Below are positions 40,401 to 48,285 of a stretch of DNA of 64,000 bases, piece after piece. The stretch comes from Lysobacter_L cavernae. GTDB lineage: Bacteria > Pseudomonadota > Gammaproteobacteria > Xanthomonadales > Xanthomonadaceae. Both the position numbers and the translations under genes were made by a program. Position 1 is the stretch's first letter. Each line of letters starts with the position of its first letter. The stretch covers positions 806,001-870,000 of the forward strand of contig NZ_JBHRXK010000001.1 in NCBI RefSeq assembly GCF_042648505.1, given 5' to 3'. The notes under the pieces are model-generated. The model did not search any database, had not been told where the DNA came from, and was given only the letters and a program-made list of their open reading frames with translations.

Positions 40401-43400
40401 TGGGCGCACAGAACAAGGTCGTCTTCGAGCGCCAAGGCGGCCCAAAGATTCCGCTTGGGACCTTCATGCCGTACTTCTACGGCGATGTGGCCCGTACCTA
40501 CGCGATTGTACCGGGGTACTACGAACGCGACGCGAAGGACCCGCGCCACCGCAACGAGAAAATGTTTTCCGACATCCACGCGTTTGCAATGGACATCCTC
40601 ACCTTGGTCGCAAAGTACCTGCAGGCCTACCAGAACGACCCGGCGCACGACTTGGGCAAGCTCATCCAAGCCTTGGTAGTGGACCCGGAATACCTTCGCC
40701 TGAAGGCCGAATGGGACGCGTACGCCGCGTTGAGGTTCGGGCTGAAGTTCAGCAACTTCTACCACCCACTAGTCTGCTTGCTCAGGTCGACGCTCAATCG
40801 CGAAGGCATCCCGGCCCTGATGCGGCGGGACCTGCAACTGACCAGCAACACCTCGTTCGACTTCAAGACAACCTACCAGCCCCAAGCCTTGGTGGCCACC
40901 CCCTATCCGCGTGAGGACTTCGACTTCGCAAGCGACGGCGCGTATGCCGGCTACAACTGGGAGCTGTTCTTCCACTTGCCCTTCGAGATCGCGATGAGGT
41001 TGAACCGGGACCAGCGCTTCGAAGAGGCCCGCAGCTGGTTCCACTACATCTTCAATCCCGTAGGCGCCACCGACGCTCCTCCACCGCAAAAGTTCTGGGT
41101 CACCAAGCCCTTCTTCGAGATGACGGTAGCCGACTACCAGGAACAGACGATCGACAGCATCATGAACGCGGTCGCCACCGATCCGTCGGGCGCCACCATC
41201 TCCAACCTGAAGTTCGCGGTCGAGCAGTGGCGCGAAGAGCCCTTCAAGCCGCACGTGATCGCGCGCTCACGCCCGGTGGCCTATCAACTCGCCGTCGTCT
41301 ACCGGTACATCCAGAACCTGATCGACTGGGGCGACAACCTGTTCCGCCAGTTCACGCGGGAATCGGTCACGCAGGCCACCCAGATGTACATCTTGGCCGA
41401 CAAGCTGCTCGGGCCGAAACCTCGCATCGTCGAACCCTTGGTCGCGCCTCCTCCGGAGACCTACAACCAGCTTCAGGCGAAGGTGGACCTGTTCGGCAAT
41501 GCCTTGCTGGACTTGGAGAACCTGATTCCAGATCTGGGGCTGTTGCCGCATGGCGGGGCGGAGTTGCCCCCGGCCCCGATGACGATGTCGGGCCTGTACT
41601 TCTGCGTCCCTCCGAATGAGAACTTGCTCAAATGCTGGGACGTGGTCGCTGACCGGCTGTTCAAGATCCGCCACTGCCAAAACATGGACGGCGTCGAGGT
41701 TCCTCTCGCGCTCTTCTCGCCCCCCATCGATCCTGGCGCGCTGGTGCGTGCCGCCGCTGGCGGCCTAGACATTGCCGCATTCCTAGCCGGACTGAGCGCG
41801 CCCCTGCCGCACTACCGCTTCAGCATCATGAGCCAGAAAGCGACCGAGCTGGTGCAGCAGGTTGCTTCACTTGGCAACGCCCTGTTGTCCGCGCTCGAGA
41901 AACGCGATGCGGAGAAGCTTGCACGCTTGCGTTCGGAGCAAGAAATCGCGGTGCTCAAGGCGATGCGTGCCGTCAAGCTTGCGTCCATTGCAGAGGCGGA
42001 GGGTGCCTTGGAAGGCTTGAACAAGACACGCAAGGTCACCGAAGAGCGACGCACCTACTACGCCAGCCAGAGCTACATGAATGCCTGGGAGATCACCGCC
42101 GTTGCGCTGTCCGGTGGCTCGCTCATTGGAGAGGTGGCCATCGCGCTCACATACGCCCTGTCCAGCGGCCTGACACTACTACCGAATTTCACGGCGGGCG
42201 CCGCCGGCTTTGGGGGCACGCCAGTCGCGACAGCGACGATGGGTGGTGGTAACACCGGCGGCTCCGCCGAAAGGGCCGCTCAAGTCATTTCGTCGGTCAT
42301 GCGCGCTCTCGACAAGGGTGCGGCGATGGCCGCCACCCAAGGCGGATACCAGCGACGTGAGGAGGAGTGGGAGCACCAGGTGCGACTGGCCGACAAGGAG
42401 CTGGCGCAGATCGACCAGCAGATCGCCACGGCCAAGCTGCACCAGGACATGCTCGCCAAGGAACTGACCGCGCATGACCTGCAGGCATCGAACGCGCAGC
42501 AAGTCGATGCCTACATGCGCAGCAAGTACACCCGTCAGGAACTCTACGACTGGATGATCGGGCGGATCAGCTCGGTGTACTTCAAGGCCTACCAGCTGGC
42601 GTTCGACGTCGCCAAGAAGGCCGAACGATGCTTCGCCCACGAACTTGGCAACCAGCAGACGTTCCTCAGCTTCGGCTATTGGGACAGCCTCCAGAAGGGA
42701 CTGATGACGGCCGAAGCGCTGCATCAGGACATCAAGCGAATGGAGGTCGCATACCTGGACCAGAACAAGCGGGAGTACGAAATCAGCAAAGACCTGTCTC
42801 TGCTCCAGCTTGACCCAGCCGCGCTGGTGCAGCTCAAGGCGACTGGCCGCTGTGTCATCCAGGTAACGGAGGCAGCCCTCAATACCGCCCACCCCGGCCA
42901 TTACATGTGTCGCCACAAGACGGTGAGCCTCTCGATCCCCTGCGTGGCCGGTCCCCACACTTCGGTGGGCTGCAAGCTCTCGCTGATCAGCAACCGCTAC
43001 CGCAAGAGCACTGCCATGCGCCCGGGCATGGCGACAGACAAGGCCCGGTACGAGGAGGACCCTGGCAACGACGAGCGTTTCGTCTACAACGTCGGCTCGA
43101 TCCAGTCGATCGCCACCAGCACCGGCCGTTCCGACAATGGCATGTTCGAGCTCAATTTCCGGGACGAGCGCTACCTGCCGTTCGAGGGCACCGGCGCCAT
43201 AGCGACCTGGCTAATCGAGTTGCCCACGGCGTTCCGCCAGTTTGACTACGACTCTATCAGCGACGTGATCCTGCATCTGCAGTACACGGCACGCGACGGG
43301 GGTTCCGGATTTCGGACCATGGTCGAAGGCGTGCAGCGCGAACTGCTCAACGACATGGTGCTGGCCGCCGGCCGTAGTGGCCTCTACCAAGCCTACAGCC

Positions 43401-43735
43401 TGCGGCAGCAGTTTCCGAACGAGTGGTACAGCCTGCAACAGACGAAGAGCACAACACTGACCATCGGGCCTCAGCACCTCCCGTACCTCGTGCGAAATCA
43501 TGGCCCTGTGGTCGATTCCGTAACGTGGTTCGCAAGGGTAGAGGGCAATCCTGCCATTTTCGTCATGTCCATGGACGCGGCCACCTTCAATTTGAATCGT
43601 AACGCTGACCTCAACGGATTATGTGTCGGCACCTCGGCAACATTGGCCATCGACAACGCGTTTATCTTGGCGGCCACCGACACAAGCAAGCTAAAGGACT
43701 TGACATTGCTGGTGCACTACAACATTGGGTCTTGA
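34412..43735 (+). CDS. TcA subunit of ABC (Tc) toxin, with N-terminal peptidoglycan-binding-like domain
   Basis: A 3107-aa TcA that should form the pentameric receptor-binding and pore-forming part of the toxin. Residues about 10-75 look like a peptidoglycan-binding domain (FQKRVHLPSTGTVDETTADA), followed by a beta-sandwich (GYRALGTVRHPNGLPANGLT). The VRP1/TcA signature GDYCACKECRNVHSAAAYVV is near residue 645. The neuraminidase-like and coiled parts follow. A hydrophobic, Gly-rich pore-tip segment lies near 2560-2610 (GGSLIGEVAIALTYALSSGL). The C-terminal TcB-binding domain contains NGMFELNFRDERYLPFEGTG. The start is ATG 34412 with AAGGAAGCAACG upstream; the frame is open from a TTG 18 bases earlier. 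The gene is intact and large for the family. Confidence 0.95.
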   Translation: MNTRSDQPRVLTLRTQGSDVSQVQGQLLDGGAQIATDELAAAMFGFSTREAVLAFQKRVHLPSTGTVDETTADALRRHGAEKIGYRALGTVRHPNGLPANGLTVRAFDKDIRRDQPLGEASVDERGFYQITYAQKQFARAEKGQADLLMRVYEGERLLHDTPIEHVVFNAPATTVIDIDLAEGDTRLSTQYETILAVVSPLLGKDLRLDALHEDEKHRDITFLAGETGLPRHRLSHFAVAQKLASGKDIPAEFFYALFALDVLLKVGLDGAAGVRFDITLATDRDALYYDIVLLPQKTLRAAIRRAVKQHVVSGAVLEHFDAIAKQLAGDLREAREWVAYQKPRMLLRQLDQFLADGKHAQVLEILEQDSFGNLPDLLQRLQDVATFKGPDDADQAKASAVLADTLGYDYQIIDGVMNVVGIERPEDIKQLARLNRREWSDLLKRTVESLQVGDGPMREELIDLHASSIVRKLEKHFPTTAFSAQLERDKGALPGQRKALLGLLADHPDFDLAIGNVDRLLKEYPAHAKAKQAIKATQRVFKVAPVFRQSKALMDAGMRSAADIHALGEARFVREFAKRGVFTRKQAREAFAKASDIHVASALLAGQLQAASGAMQVTALGAPAVPAKLEAVTRDFPNMKSLFQRGDYCACKECRNVHSAAAYVVDTLQFLGNRLVVDTASGPASVKVARDVLFKRRPDLGDTDLDCDNTHIPVPYIDVVCELLEEAVSPDPGFVFNGALATGKAPPALLTALQTNGFSFTDKTAVYDPDLAGARVVRDTGITCKLTPDGAANTWRVRQLRQTHGKEAELAAAPQYLNAGAYAALAGAKLSFALPFDLPHQEARRYFAQFDVARADLMKALRIGTGPLDHQIAAEALGLSEAQRQLIVAADPGNQAVYWNTGATPAKDAMKVVDRFITQAGIDYITLQQMLQCAWINPADTMFIRHLDNTCDLAKKEIQNLDDAALDRFHRFIRLKTRTGWMCADLDRAIRAPHLGNGILDDRCLECIWRIEKLRAKLGLAPDEICTFYATLPTEGEAPRYAKVFLNRAANGVLEEDFQLDTVRRSEQDEANVPGSGKKLAAYKNYLALCLGTSAEEVGHLLDAMGVAAILSEANIAAVYSRNLLARMLHLKPSELLILESLTAIDALLSPVDTLRLVRKLEKVRESGIPLSDLQYLLTHEADDLKVRELDDAAIAAILAAVQTGYQRAFADNRSPFSASASADENKVALAALLAKLPGIGADDLARFQALVDDAWPVPGITPAQFIDQKLSALIDTTPIKAAAAAMALAPAPKEVQRSALIRSIIDALARSFYVSAKKEVLAAAVAKVFKWEEDLTAVVLQQVRLKQPVAAGQRTVLDLLTDDALVDTIQVPPAPPAITPAAFDHQYRAVRLLRAMTPLLASLKLPAEKIGWMLANNTALGWMALDDLPYQAGIAPVAFQAWERLSDALQLIRAYPPVANSTNPEQPLTLYALLDLVLKPGAVIADVLDLGARLAGWDRPTLAALDTHFGFSAVDLKLYRLPATWLKLERVVTLLRTLGLDVASGVSVIKPQLLAPDADRMRLALKARYSDAEWLGVLRRVHDPLRQQKRDALVAFLLGANPDFKDTNDLYDYFLIDVEMCSCMATSRIVQAHTTIQLFVQRCLMGLEPRSVANVKEDAGWDQWKWMANFRVWEANRKIFLYPENWIESELRDDKSELFMQVEDTLQQNELTDETVDAAVATYLEKLDDIAHMDVMATHYQTDTAKMHVFARTKGGDPAVYYYRQFQSERYWTPWEKVDLDITGDHLLAFDRNSRLTLAWPVFTEETNPGQKAHIPGPGDIPSGGKDIEPPTSHWKIQLAVSERSRGKWSPKKISKGAIYSPASDGYFYQLPAAHTYNFFVWGLGAVGQAVSCANTGGEGWVGSFALTGCKGYPEPQAGGSGFPVSFLPQFKDSELQAERFAELDKLAPDDLAIRTVFNMGAFDTITGNTPGMFKITYPMQMSLIDWILLGLQLYLGAQNKVVFERQGGPKIPLGTFMPYFYGDVARTYAIVPGYYERDAKDPRHRNEKMFSDIHAFAMDILTLVAKYLQAYQNDPAHDLGKLIQALVVDPEYLRLKAEWDAYAALRFGLKFSNFYHPLVCLLRSTLNREGIPALMRRDLQLTSNTSFDFKTTYQPQALVATPYPREDFDFASDGAYAGYNWELFFHLPFEIAMRLNRDQRFEEARSWFHYIFNPVGATDAPPPQKFWVTKPFFEMTVADYQEQTIDSIMNAVATDPSGATISNLKFAVEQWREEPFKPHVIARSRPVAYQLAVVYRYIQNLIDWGDNLFRQFTRESVTQATQMYILADKLLGPKPRIVEPLVAPPPETYNQLQAKVDLFGNALLDLENLIPDLGLLPHGGAELPPAPMTMSGLYFCVPPNENLLKCWDVVADRLFKIRHCQNMDGVEVPLALFSPPIDPGALVRAAAGGLDIAAFLAGLSAPLPHYRFSIMSQKATELVQQVASLGNALLSALEKRDAEKLARLRSEQEIAVLKAMRAVKLASIAEAEGALEGLNKTRKVTEERRTYYASQSYMNAWEITAVALSGGSLIGEVAIALTYALSSGLTLLPNFTAGAAGFGGTPVATATMGGGNTGGSAERAAQVISSVMRALDKGAAMAATQGGYQRREEEWEHQVRLADKELAQIDQQIATAKLHQDMLAKELTAHDLQASNAQQVDAYMRSKYTRQELYDWMIGRISSVYFKAYQLAFDVAKKAERCFAHELGNQQTFLSFGYWDSLQKGLMTAEALHQDIKRMEVAYLDQNKREYEISKDLSLLQLDPAALVQLKATGRCVIQVTEAALNTAHPGHYMCRHKTVSLSIPCVAGPHTSVGCKLSLISNRYRKSTAMRPGMATDKARYEEDPGNDERFVYNVGSIQSIATSTGRSDNGMFELNFRDERYLPFEGTGAIATWLIELPTAFRQFDYDSISDVILHLQYTARDGGSGFRTMVEGVQRELLNDMVLAAGRSGLYQAYSLRQQFPNEWYSLQQTKSTTLTIGPQHLPYLVRNHGPVVDSVTWFARVEGNPAIFVMSMDAATFNLNRNADLNGLCVGTSATLAIDNAFILAATDTSKLKDLTLLVHYNIGS

Positions 43736-43934
43736 ACCTTACTGTTTAATTTTTCTTAGGATTGAGGATGCTTTGAAAAATCCGTGGTTGTCGCGGCGCT
43801 TGGAATGTCTACCCTTAGCCGTTTTCGGTCAGCTACAAAGTTTCATGATTGGGTACTCGCTCCGTCCGCATGGGACGAGGGCGCGCGAATCGAATCGCAA
43901 TTGATCAACGTCAACCCATGACTGACGTCATCTC

Positions 43935-44615
43935 CTAGCCGCGCGGCTCGCCCCGGCGTCCCGTGCGGACGCGTGCATCCCCGGCGCCTTTTCCGTGGGA
44001 GATCACGCGCGACAGCAGGGCGATGTTCTGCGCCTCGGCGGAGTCCAGCCGCCCCTGCAGCTGCGCGGCCTGCTCGCGTGCACGTCCGGCTGCCTCCTGG
44101 GCTTCGGCCAGCTGACACTGCAATTCGGCAATGCGTTCCCGGCCGTCTGCCAACCGTGCCTGCAGCCCGGCCTGCTCCGCGCGCAGCGCCTGCTGGTCGG
44201 CCTGCGACGCCTCGAGCGCCTGATGGATGTTGGCAATATTTTCGTTTGCCTGGTCGAGTTGCGCGGTCAGCTGATCCGCGGCGTGCACGGCATCGTCGCG
44301 TGCCGCTTCCATGTCCGAACGGATGCGCTCCATCGCCGCGCGTTCGTCGGCAAATTGGGCGTCGGATTCGGCCTTCGCACGCCACCAGACCTCGTGTGCC
44401 AGGTGGCGCGCCATTTCGGCGACCTGCGTAGGCACGGGACCGATCTCCGCCGCGGCCATCGCGGCACGGGCCATCCGCCAGTCGTCCAGGTGCTTCTGAA
44501 TCGTCGAATACGACCCGCCGCCGATCCGATCGCGGATTTCCGGCACGGTCGGCTCGTGGCCTGCCGCCGTGATGGCGTCGGCTGCATCAAACACCGTCTT
44601 CCTGATTGCTTTCAT
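43935..44615 (-). CDS. KfrA-like DNA-binding coiled-coil protein
   Basis: This 226-aa protein has an N-terminal KfrA-type DNA-binding region (FDAADAITAAGHEPTVPEIR, then GGGSYSTIQKHLDDWR). A long Ala/Glu/Gln-rich coiled coil follows (about 90-210). KfrA proteins repress their own promoters and support plasmid or integrative-element maintenance. The start is ATG 44613-44615 after GGGAGGTTCG; an ATG five codons earlier is possible. It is divergent from the DUF1173 gene, with a large inverted repeat between them that may be its operator. Confidence 0.88.
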   Translation of the reverse strand: MKAIRKTVFDAADAITAAGHEPTVPEIRDRIGGGSYSTIQKHLDDWRMARAAMAAAEIGPVPTQVAEMARHLAHEVWWRAKAESDAQFADERAAMERIRSDMEAARDDAVHAADQLTAQLDQANENIANIHQALEASQADQQALRAEQAGLQARLADGRERIAELQCQLAEAQEAAGRAREQAAQLQGRLDSAEAQNIALLSRVISHGKGAGDARVRTGRRGEPRG

Positions 44616-44784
44616 CGAACCTCCCATCACTGTAATGACTGATTACGTAATTGATGCGGCGAGTGGGATGCGCTGAACCAATCAAGCATCCCACTCGCAG
44701 GAGGGAGGACAACAGCCCGACAAGTGCTCCGCCAGTGGACAAATGGCAGAAACACGTAAATGCCCATTTGTTGTCGCCGACAGT

Positions 44785-44838
44785 GCACCAAACCCCGGAT
44801 TCCCCTCGAAATTAGCTTCGGAATCCGGGGTTTGGTGC
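44785..44838. repeat. 19-bp perfect inverted repeat between kfrA-like and DUF1173 genes
   Basis: GCACCAAACCCCGGATTCC at 44785-44803 is exactly reverse-complemented at 44820-44838, with a 16-base loop. The second arm ends 46 bases before the DUF1173 start. No T-tract follows on either side, so it is more likely an operator or structural site than a terminator. Confidence 0.75.
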
Positions 44839-44884
44839 GAACGCGACTGGGTAGCCTTTTCGCAAGCGAATGCGGAGCGCACCC

Positions 44885-46150
44885 ATGCAAGAAATATTGG
44901 TAAGAAAGGTTTCGGGCGAAGAAATTCGCTACGCGCGGCACGAGCTGGTCGATGCACTCCTGCTTGACCTGCACGCCGAAGGGGCCCGGTTCTTCTGCAC
45001 GTGCCAGCCAGGATTCCTGCTTGAGATGCACAAGTGCCGACTCGGCATCGAAACTGCCTGCACCAAGAGGCAAGCCGGCACGGGCGCACTGCACCACCCG
45101 GACTGCCCGTCCTTCTCCATGCTCGACGACGCAAACGGCCATGGCCATGCACGTATCAGGCCGGCCATTCAGACGACTGATGGAATTGACGACATCAATC
45201 TCGAGTTGCCGATCTGGGGGCGCGAGACACCGGAGGCGCCGCTGCTGATTACGCCGATCGAAAAGAGAGCCGACGTCAAGGTGCTAGGCCGCGCGAGGAC
45301 CACGATGATCGGCATGTTTCGGCACATCGTTCGGCGCCTCGACCTCAATCGATATCGCGTCAACGAAGCGCGCCAAGAGAACTGGAATCCCATCGGGAAA
45401 AGTGTCGAATCGCTTGCCCGGACGACCAAGCTTAACGGTCGCTTCGCTTCCACCGTGTGGGTGGTTCCCACGCTCACCAACCAGACAGCCGTCCAACGGT
45501 CGATTGAACAGCCGACGTTATGCGCAGATGCCCGCCAGTACAGGATCGTCATGGCACCTCTGACGCGTGTACGCCCGTCACAACCGGGTAGCGTCGACCT
45601 GTCGCTCGATTGCTTCCCCTTCAACCTGAGGGCCAGCGAAGACATGTGGCGTGCTGTCCTCAAGCACGCCGATTTTTCGGACGGTAACGCGGCACTGAAG
45701 CGCGCCTTTGGTGGGTCTCCCAGCGCGAGGGTCATGGTGCTGGCACGCATCGAGGCGAGCGTACCGCCATTGCGTGATGAAGGGCGGCCGTCGTTGAGGG
45801 CCCTCAACCTCGAACTTGTCGTGCTGTCTCGGGACTGGATCCTCTGTGACTCCCTGCTGGAAGTCGACGTCGTCAACTTGGCCGTCGACGAGGGGCGAGA
45901 TTTTGACAAGCCGCTCGCGTTGATCGAGGGATTGGGGCACATTCCCGACCTCGTATTCCAAGACACGCAGAAGCCATGTATCTATGAAATTCTCGGCCGC
46001 GACGAAGCCGAGTACTTGGCAACGGCTAAAAATCGCATCCGTGCCATGAATGAGCACTATGGGGTGAAAACCGTGGTGTATCGCGCCTATAAGGAGAAGA
46101 GGAGGCCGCCATTTCCGCCCCGCCGAGAACCCGACGAATGTGCCAGATAA
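44885..46150 (+). CDS. DUF1173 family protein
   Basis: A 421-aa protein of the DUF1173 type that commonly rides on integrative elements near KfrA-like genes. The N-terminal third is Cys/His-rich (ARFFCTCQPGF, KCRLGIETACTKRQAGTGAL, HHPDCPSF), suggesting a metal site. The C-terminal part GHIPDLVFQDTQKPCIYEIL resembles the D...ExK core of restriction-type nuclease folds, although the final Lys is not evident. The start is ATG 44885 with GGAG upstream. Molecular role unknown; nucleic-acid processing is an inference. Confidence 0.82.
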   Translation: MQEILVRKVSGEEIRYARHELVDALLLDLHAEGARFFCTCQPGFLLEMHKCRLGIETACTKRQAGTGALHHPDCPSFSMLDDANGHGHARIRPAIQTTDGIDDINLELPIWGRETPEAPLLITPIEKRADVKVLGRARTTMIGMFRHIVRRLDLNRYRVNEARQENWNPIGKSVESLARTTKLNGRFASTVWVVPTLTNQTAVQRSIEQPTLCADARQYRIVMAPLTRVRPSQPGSVDLSLDCFPFNLRASEDMWRAVLKHADFSDGNAALKRAFGGSPSARVMVLARIEASVPPLRDEGRPSLRALNLELVVLSRDWILCDSLLEVDVVNLAVDEGRDFDKPLALIEGLGHIPDLVFQDTQKPCIYEILGRDEAEYLATAKNRIRAMNEHYGVKTVVYRAYKEKRRPPFPPRREPDECAR

Positions 46151-46242
46151 CGCCTCGGCTGCTCGCCGGCATTATTATCTGACCGAGCTTGTGCGCTGAC
46201 CTGGCACCAAGGTCAACACCACCAAAGCGGAGCTATCTGCAG

Positions 46243-46683
46243 ATGGCGGACATCGTTTCTCCCGAAACTCGCTCGCGCATGATGTCGACCATCCGAGGGC
46301 GGGACACCAAGCCCGAGATGCTTGTCCGACGACACCTGCACGGTCTCGGATTCCGCTATCGCCTGTCACCGCGCGATCTTCCCGGGCGGCCCGATCTGGT
46401 ACTTCCCAGACACAAGGTTGCGATCTTCGTCCATGGCTGCTTCTGGCATGGCCATGATGGATGCCGCTTCGCGACCGTGCCCGCAACAAGAACGGAGTTC
46501 TGGACAGCAAAGATTGCTGCCAACAAGGCCAGAGACGCTGCGGCCGAAGAAAAGTTGCGCGCCTTGGGCTGGCGGCTGGCAATTGTCTGGGAATGCGCAC
46601 TCCGACTGGATCAGAGCCGCACTCTCCAGCGAGTAGCCGATTTCATCGTCTCGGGTGAGCCAACGATCGAAATGGCCGTATGA
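46243..46683 (+). CDS. vsr: Vsr, very-short-patch-repair mismatch endonuclease
   Basis: This 146-aa endonuclease nicks next to T:G mismatches made by deamination of 5-methylcytosine. Segments DIVSPETRSRMMSTIRGRDT, KPEMLVRRHLHGLGFRYRLS and FVHGCFWHGHDGC are diagnostic. Residues Asp51, His64 and His69, the catalytic numbers of the E. coli enzyme, all fall in place. The start is ATG 46243 (MADIVSPE); GCGGAG lies ten bases upstream. It converges with the Dcm-type methyltransferase gene with one base between stop codons, so it is paired with that enzyme but expressed from the other strand. Confidence 0.95.
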   Translation: MADIVSPETRSRMMSTIRGRDTKPEMLVRRHLHGLGFRYRLSPRDLPGRPDLVLPRHKVAIFVHGCFWHGHDGCRFATVPATRTEFWTAKIAANKARDAAAEEKLRALGWRLAIVWECALRLDQSRTLQRVADFIVSGEPTIEMAV

Positions 46684-46684
46684 A

Positions 46685-48196
46685 TCACGGCTTCAGGTAT
46701 GAATACACGACACCTGCGATCTGGCGAGCCATCCACGGCGGCACAGCATTGCCGACCTGCTTGAACTGAGCCCCGCGCGAACCTTCAAAGAAGTAGTTGT
46801 CAGGAAACGTCTGGAGACGAGCCGCTTCTCGAACGGACAGGCTGCGCAGCTGACTCGGGTCGGGATGGATGAAGTAGTGGCCATCCTTGCAGAGATGACT
46901 CGTGACCGTCGAGCTCGGGTTATCGGACAACTGCACCTTGAACCTGTCGACGAATTTTCCGCTCTTCCAGTTCTTGTGCTTTGGATACAGCGTGGACGGA
47001 AATTCCTTTGCTCCACGAGGCGAACGACCGTGGATCTGGGCAAACGCCGATGCAAAGGCGTATCGCTTCAGATCCGAAGCCATATGTTCGCGGACTTCAT
47101 GGTTCAGGATGCCTTCCAACTTGGGATCGATCAGCCAGGATCGGAGGTGCTCCGGAACGCTGTCGCGCTCTACTTCCCCTGGCGTCCATCGCCCGCCCAT
47201 GCCTGGATCACGTTTCCTCACGGCCCCTGCCAGCCTTTCCAGCTTGACAGAGACCTCATGATCATTCGATGCGCGCGCAGCTTTCTCAAGAATGTCCTGA
47301 GCGAATACCCACCAGGCTCCGACCTCGCGGTCGGTTACACCGCTGCGAAGCCTCGGAAGTGCACTGGTGACATCGGACACGCTGAATCGGTCACTCATGG
47401 AAACCAGCCGCTTTCCCTTGCCAGCATCGATTCCCTCGAGTAATCCCAGCAGCACTACGCGGTGCCGCGCCTGAGGAACGCCAAGCTCTTCGGCGCGCAG
47501 CACAAATCTCTTCCCGCCCGGATCCTTGCCAGACTCGAGATTCGAAATGACCAACGGGATGACCTGATACTTCGGTCCCTTCTTGCCGCCGGGCTGATGG
47601 AGATCCTCGAGGATTCTCGGGAACATCAGCTCGCCGCCAACCCTGGATGACAAGATGCCCTTGACGTTCTCCATGACGAATGCCGCGGGCTGAAATTCCC
47701 GCAGAATCTTCAGGTAGTGCGTATAGAGGAAGTGGCGATGATCGTCTTCCGCCTTGTAGCCAATCTTCCCCAGATTTCTGGACCGACCGACAAGCGAATA
47801 CGCCTGACAGGGCGGACCACCAACCAGTACCCAAGGCTGACCGAGATCAGCAACTCGACGAACTCGTTCATGGAGGAACACATCGTGATCGGGCACACCG
47901 AGAGTCAGCTGGCGTGCCTCGTCCCCTGCTGCCAGCCATTCGGCTTTCGTTGCTTCCGTCCAGGGTTCCATCGCCTTGCCTGCCACGTAGTCGTAGTAGC
48001 TAGCAGGGGCATGTCCGGGCGCGAACTGTCGGAAGAATGCACGGAGCCGGAGGGTTTTGGCGGCATTGGTCTCCATCTCCGCCGAAATGGCAATGCGAAA
48101 GGGAGGCTGCTGGGCCGAAGGTCTCGGCAGGAAAGCGGAGAACCCTTCGCCCAGCCCGCCAGGACCGGCAAAGATGTCGACTACGGGAATCTGCAT
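46685..48196 (-). CDS. DNA (cytosine-5) methyltransferase, Dcm type
   Basis: A 503-aa C5-cytosine methyltransferase. Motif I is VVDIFAGPGGLGEGFSAF, motif IV is VGGPPCQAYSLVGRSR with the catalytic Cys near residue 130, and motif VI is FVMENVKGILS. Motif VIII follows (GVPQARHRVVLLG), then a long target-recognition region and motifs IX-X (EAARLQTFPDNYFF, KQVGNAVPPWMARQI). It is the last gene of a five-gene minus-strand operon with the GHKL, Z1, DUF4420 and AIPR genes, so it probably marks self DNA for a restriction-like system. Target sequence unknown. Confidence 0.95.
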   Translation of the reverse strand: MQIPVVDIFAGPGGLGEGFSAFLPRPSAQQPPFRIAISAEMETNAAKTLRLRAFFRQFAPGHAPASYYDYVAGKAMEPWTEATKAEWLAAGDEARQLTLGVPDHDVFLHERVRRVADLGQPWVLVGGPPCQAYSLVGRSRNLGKIGYKAEDDHRHFLYTHYLKILREFQPAAFVMENVKGILSSRVGGELMFPRILEDLHQPGGKKGPKYQVIPLVISNLESGKDPGGKRFVLRAEELGVPQARHRVVLLGLLEGIDAGKGKRLVSMSDRFSVSDVTSALPRLRSGVTDREVGAWWVFAQDILEKAARASNDHEVSVKLERLAGAVRKRDPGMGGRWTPGEVERDSVPEHLRSWLIDPKLEGILNHEVREHMASDLKRYAFASAFAQIHGRSPRGAKEFPSTLYPKHKNWKSGKFVDRFKVQLSDNPSSTVTSHLCKDGHYFIHPDPSQLRSLSVREAARLQTFPDNYFFEGSRGAQFKQVGNAVPPWMARQIAGVVYSYLKP

Positions 48197-48285
48197 GTTT
48201 CAGGGTTGCTGGTACGAAAATGAGGCCGGGGGCCTCGACTCCAGGATCTCACGAACCCTGGAATTGTCAACTGCCGGCACGCTTC

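Noticed and set aside
44785..44838. Rho-independent terminator
   Set aside because: The stem is long and perfect but has no T-tract on either strand and lies in a divergent promoter region.
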